The position numbers and the translations under genes were made by a program. Shown here one piece after another: positions 21,163 to 22,828 of a DNA stretch of 22,828 nucleotides (within the stretch, counting starts at the first letter, position 1; each line of letters begins with the position of its first letter). Origin of the DNA: an uncultured Bacilli bacterium (GTDB lineage Bacteria > Bacillota_I > Bacilli_A > RF39 > UBA660); NCBI GenBank assembly GCA_905235875.1, contig CAJONL010000042.1, forward strand, positions 1 through 22,828. Direction: 5' to 3'. The notes beneath the pieces were generated by a model. It was not told where the DNA came from, did not search any database, and saw only the letters and a list, made by a program, of their open reading frames with translations.

Positions 21163-21841
21163 AATAGAAGTAAAGGATAAGAAAAGTTTTAATGTAGATA
21201 AAGATTCTATTTTTGTAATTAATAATAATAGTAATAGTAATTATAACTTTAATGTTACTTGTAATGGTAAAGTATTTATATATGTTACAAGAAGTTGTAC
21301 AATAAATTTTGATATAGATAGTAATTTGGATTTAAATATTTTTTCTTTTGATACTAGCCTTGTTATTAATCTTAATTTAAATAAAGATAATATATTACTT
21401 AAATATGGATATAGTACTTTTAATAATAATGATAATAAATACATAGTTAATATCTATCATAATAGTACAAATCAAGAAGCAAATATTATAAATCACGGAC
21501 TTAATAATACTTCAAATAGGCTTGATTTTATAGTTAATAGTTATGTATATAAAGAAAGCACTAATGTAATAACTAATCAAAATAATAAAATAATCATAAA
21601 AGAAGATAATAATTCAAGTATAAAACCTAATTTATTAATAGATAATGAAGAAATAGAAGCTAGTCATTCAGCATACTTAGGTAGTTTTAAAAAAGATGAT
21701 ATTTTTTATCTTCTTACTAGAGGACTTAATTATGATGAAGTAATAAAACTACTTTCTAGATCCTTTTTAATGGGTAACCTAAATATAGGTTATAAAGAAA
21801 AAAATATAATTTTAGATAAAATAGATATGTACTGGAGGTGA
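21155..21841 (+). CDS. sufD: Short SufD-like Fe-S assembly scaffold protein
   Basis: The 228-residue protein belongs to the SufB/SufD family by its C-terminal half. That half contains VNIYHNSTNQEANIIN with a His-Gly (INHGLN), then NKIIIKEDN, KPNLLIDNEEIEASHSAY (His171 in the conserved A-S-H-x-A), and FYLLTRGLNYDEVIKLLSRSFLMG. These match the SufD core and its C-terminal helix. B. subtilis SufD has 437 residues; here the N-terminal helical region and much of the beta-helix are missing, leaving a polar Asn-rich N-terminal part of about 90 residues. Overlap with sufC and the position before sufS fit sufCDS. SufD is normally catalytically silent and pairs with SufB, so a half-size version could be functional. 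Whether sufB follows is outside the window. Confidence 0.8.
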   Translation: MNKIEVKDKKSFNVDKDSIFVINNNSNSNYNFNVTCNGKVFIYVTRSCTINFDIDSNLDLNIFSFDTSLVINLNLNKDNILLKYGYSTFNNNDNKYIVNIYHNSTNQEANIINHGLNNTSNRLDFIVNSYVYKESTNVITNQNNKIIIKEDNNSSIKPNLLIDNEEIEASHSAYLGSFKKDDIFYLLTRGLNYDEVIKLLSRSFLMGNLNIGYKEKNIILDKIDMYWR

Positions 21842-21845
21842 GAAT

Positions 21846-22828
21846 ATGAATAGAGAAGATTTTGGTATTTTTAGGAATACTGATATAGTTTATTTTGATA
21901 ATGGTGCGACTACTATGAAACCAGACGTAGTAGTAAATGAAATTATAAATTATAATACTTTATATACTTCTAATGCCAAAAGAGGTGATTATAAAAATAG
22001 TTATAAAGTAAGTAGTTTATACGAAGAAACTAGAGATTTAGTAAAACAGTTTATTAATGCAAGTAAAAGAGAAGAGATTATTTTTACATATGGAACAACT
22101 GATTCTTTAAATATGGTTGTAAATGGATTTTTAAAAAATAAATTAAATGCTGGTGATGAAGTTATTATTTCTAAAACAGAACATGCTTCACTTGTTTTAC
22201 CTTTATTAAAGTTACAAAAAGATATAGGTATAAAAATAGTTTATGCTCCTCTTGATAAAGATTTAAAACTAGATTTAAAAGGACTTAGTAATCTTATAAA
22301 TGAAAATACTAAAGTAATAGCTTTAGCTCATGTTACTAATACTATTGGTGATATTAGAAATATAGATAAAATTGGTGAGATATGTAAAGAAAATAACATT
22401 TACTTTTTAGTAGATGCTGCACAAAGTATAGGGCATAGAAAAGTAGATGTACAAAAAAGTAATATAGATTTTTTAGCGTTTTCAGGACATAAAATGCTTG
22501 GACCAACTGGAATTGGAGTACTTTATGGAAAATATGATTTGCTTAAAGAACTAGAACCTGTAAGAGTAGGTGGAGGTATGAATAATACATTTACTTCTGA
22601 AGGAGACTTTTTATATAAAGAAATTCCTTATAAGTTTGAAGCAGGAACTCCAAGTATTGAAGGCGTATTAGCAATGGGTGCTGCTATTAAGTATTTAAAT
22701 AGTATAGGTATGGAAAAGATAGAAAAATATGAAAATGACTTAAAAAAATATTTAGAAGATGAATTGAATAAAATAGATAATATAAAAGTATTAAATAAGA
22801 ATCCTGATAGTGGTACTATCTTATTTAA
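21846..22828 (+). CDS. sufS: Cysteine desulfurase SufS (partial, runs off the right edge)
   Basis: There is an open frame of 327 codons with no stop before the window ends; the gene continues to the right. It starts at ATG 21846 after GGAGGTGA, formed by the last codons of sufD (TGG AGG TGA). It shows a PLP-dependent class V aminotransferase fold: YFDNGATT at 16-23, the His113 of KTEHAS, the LVDAAQS motif with Asp190 and Gln193, and the PLP lysine K216 in SGHKMLGP. FEAGTPS at 264-270 is the substrate phosphate loop. The catalytic cysteine lies further on and is not visible. It takes sulfur from cysteine and passes it on to the SUF scaffold. It matches SufS in its TP-rich loop and gene context. 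Confidence 0.9.
   Translation, partial: MNREDFGIFRNTDIVYFDNGATTMKPDVVVNEIINYNTLYTSNAKRGDYKNSYKVSSLYEETRDLVKQFINASKREEIIFTYGTTDSLNMVVNGFLKNKLNAGDEVIISKTEHASLVLPLLKLQKDIGIKIVYAPLDKDLKLDLKGLSNLINENTKVIALAHVTNTIGDIRNIDKIGEICKENNIYFLVDAAQSIGHRKVDVQKSNIDFLAFSGHKMLGPTGIGVLYGKYDLLKELEPVRVGGGMNNTFTSEGDFLYKEIPYKFEAGTPSIEGVLAMGAAIKYLNSIGMEKIEKYENDLKKYLEDELNKIDNIKVLNKNPDSGTILF

Overview
The window is an AT-rich, densely packed piece of a bacterial chromosome. It uses the standard bacterial code: TGA ends several genes and Trp is always TGG. Strong Shine-Dalgarno sites, sigma-A-type promoters, a sufCDS-type cluster, recD2 and a SpoVID/YsxE-like pair point to Bacilli with a small, streamlined genome, perhaps an uncultured gut lineage near the Mollicutes (RF39-like). 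That placement is inference; there is no rRNA or other phylogenetic marker here. I see no tRNA, CRISPR array, intact prophage or insertion sequence.

Layout. 1-560 holds a decayed Fic-domain gene with a hairpin and a short direct repeat, then a terminator. 564-2103 carries a HAD phosphatase, a 30-residue membrane microprotein and a membrane-anchored protein of unknown role. An aquaporin lies on the minus strand and converges on them at one shared hairpin. 2906-5684 holds two overlapping FAD-dependent oxidoreductase genes. 5758-7421 holds a membrane-anchored extracellular protein, a CvpA-family protein and thioredoxin. 7468-9155 is a translationally coupled pair resembling spoVID-ysxE of Bacillus spore coat assembly. 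9186-13788 holds a SUFU-domain protein, RecD2 helicase, an AI-2E-family permease and a P-loop nucleotide kinase. 13883-15631 is an alanyl-tRNA synthetase that stops right after the editing domain. 15736-17568 is a GH3 glycosidase plus an SDR oxidoreductase. 17632-18354 is an unknown membrane protein behind the most consensus-like promoter of the window. 18486-19872 is a tandem pair of TasA/camelysin-like exported proteins. A minus-strand HIT hydrolase precedes sufC, a half-length sufD and sufS, which runs off the right edge.

How it fits together. Most of the content is housekeeping: Fe-S assembly, redox, DNA repair, translation and muropeptide turnover. Exported or envelope proteins of unknown role are interspersed. 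The most interesting aspects are the spore-coat-like pair, the two TasA-like proteins, the shortened AlaRS and SufD, and a recurrent promoter layout. In five genes the -10 box ends 6-7 nt before the Shine-Dalgarno. In recD2 it ends 6 nt before the ATG itself, so mRNAs are predicted to begin at the ribosome-binding site or start codon.
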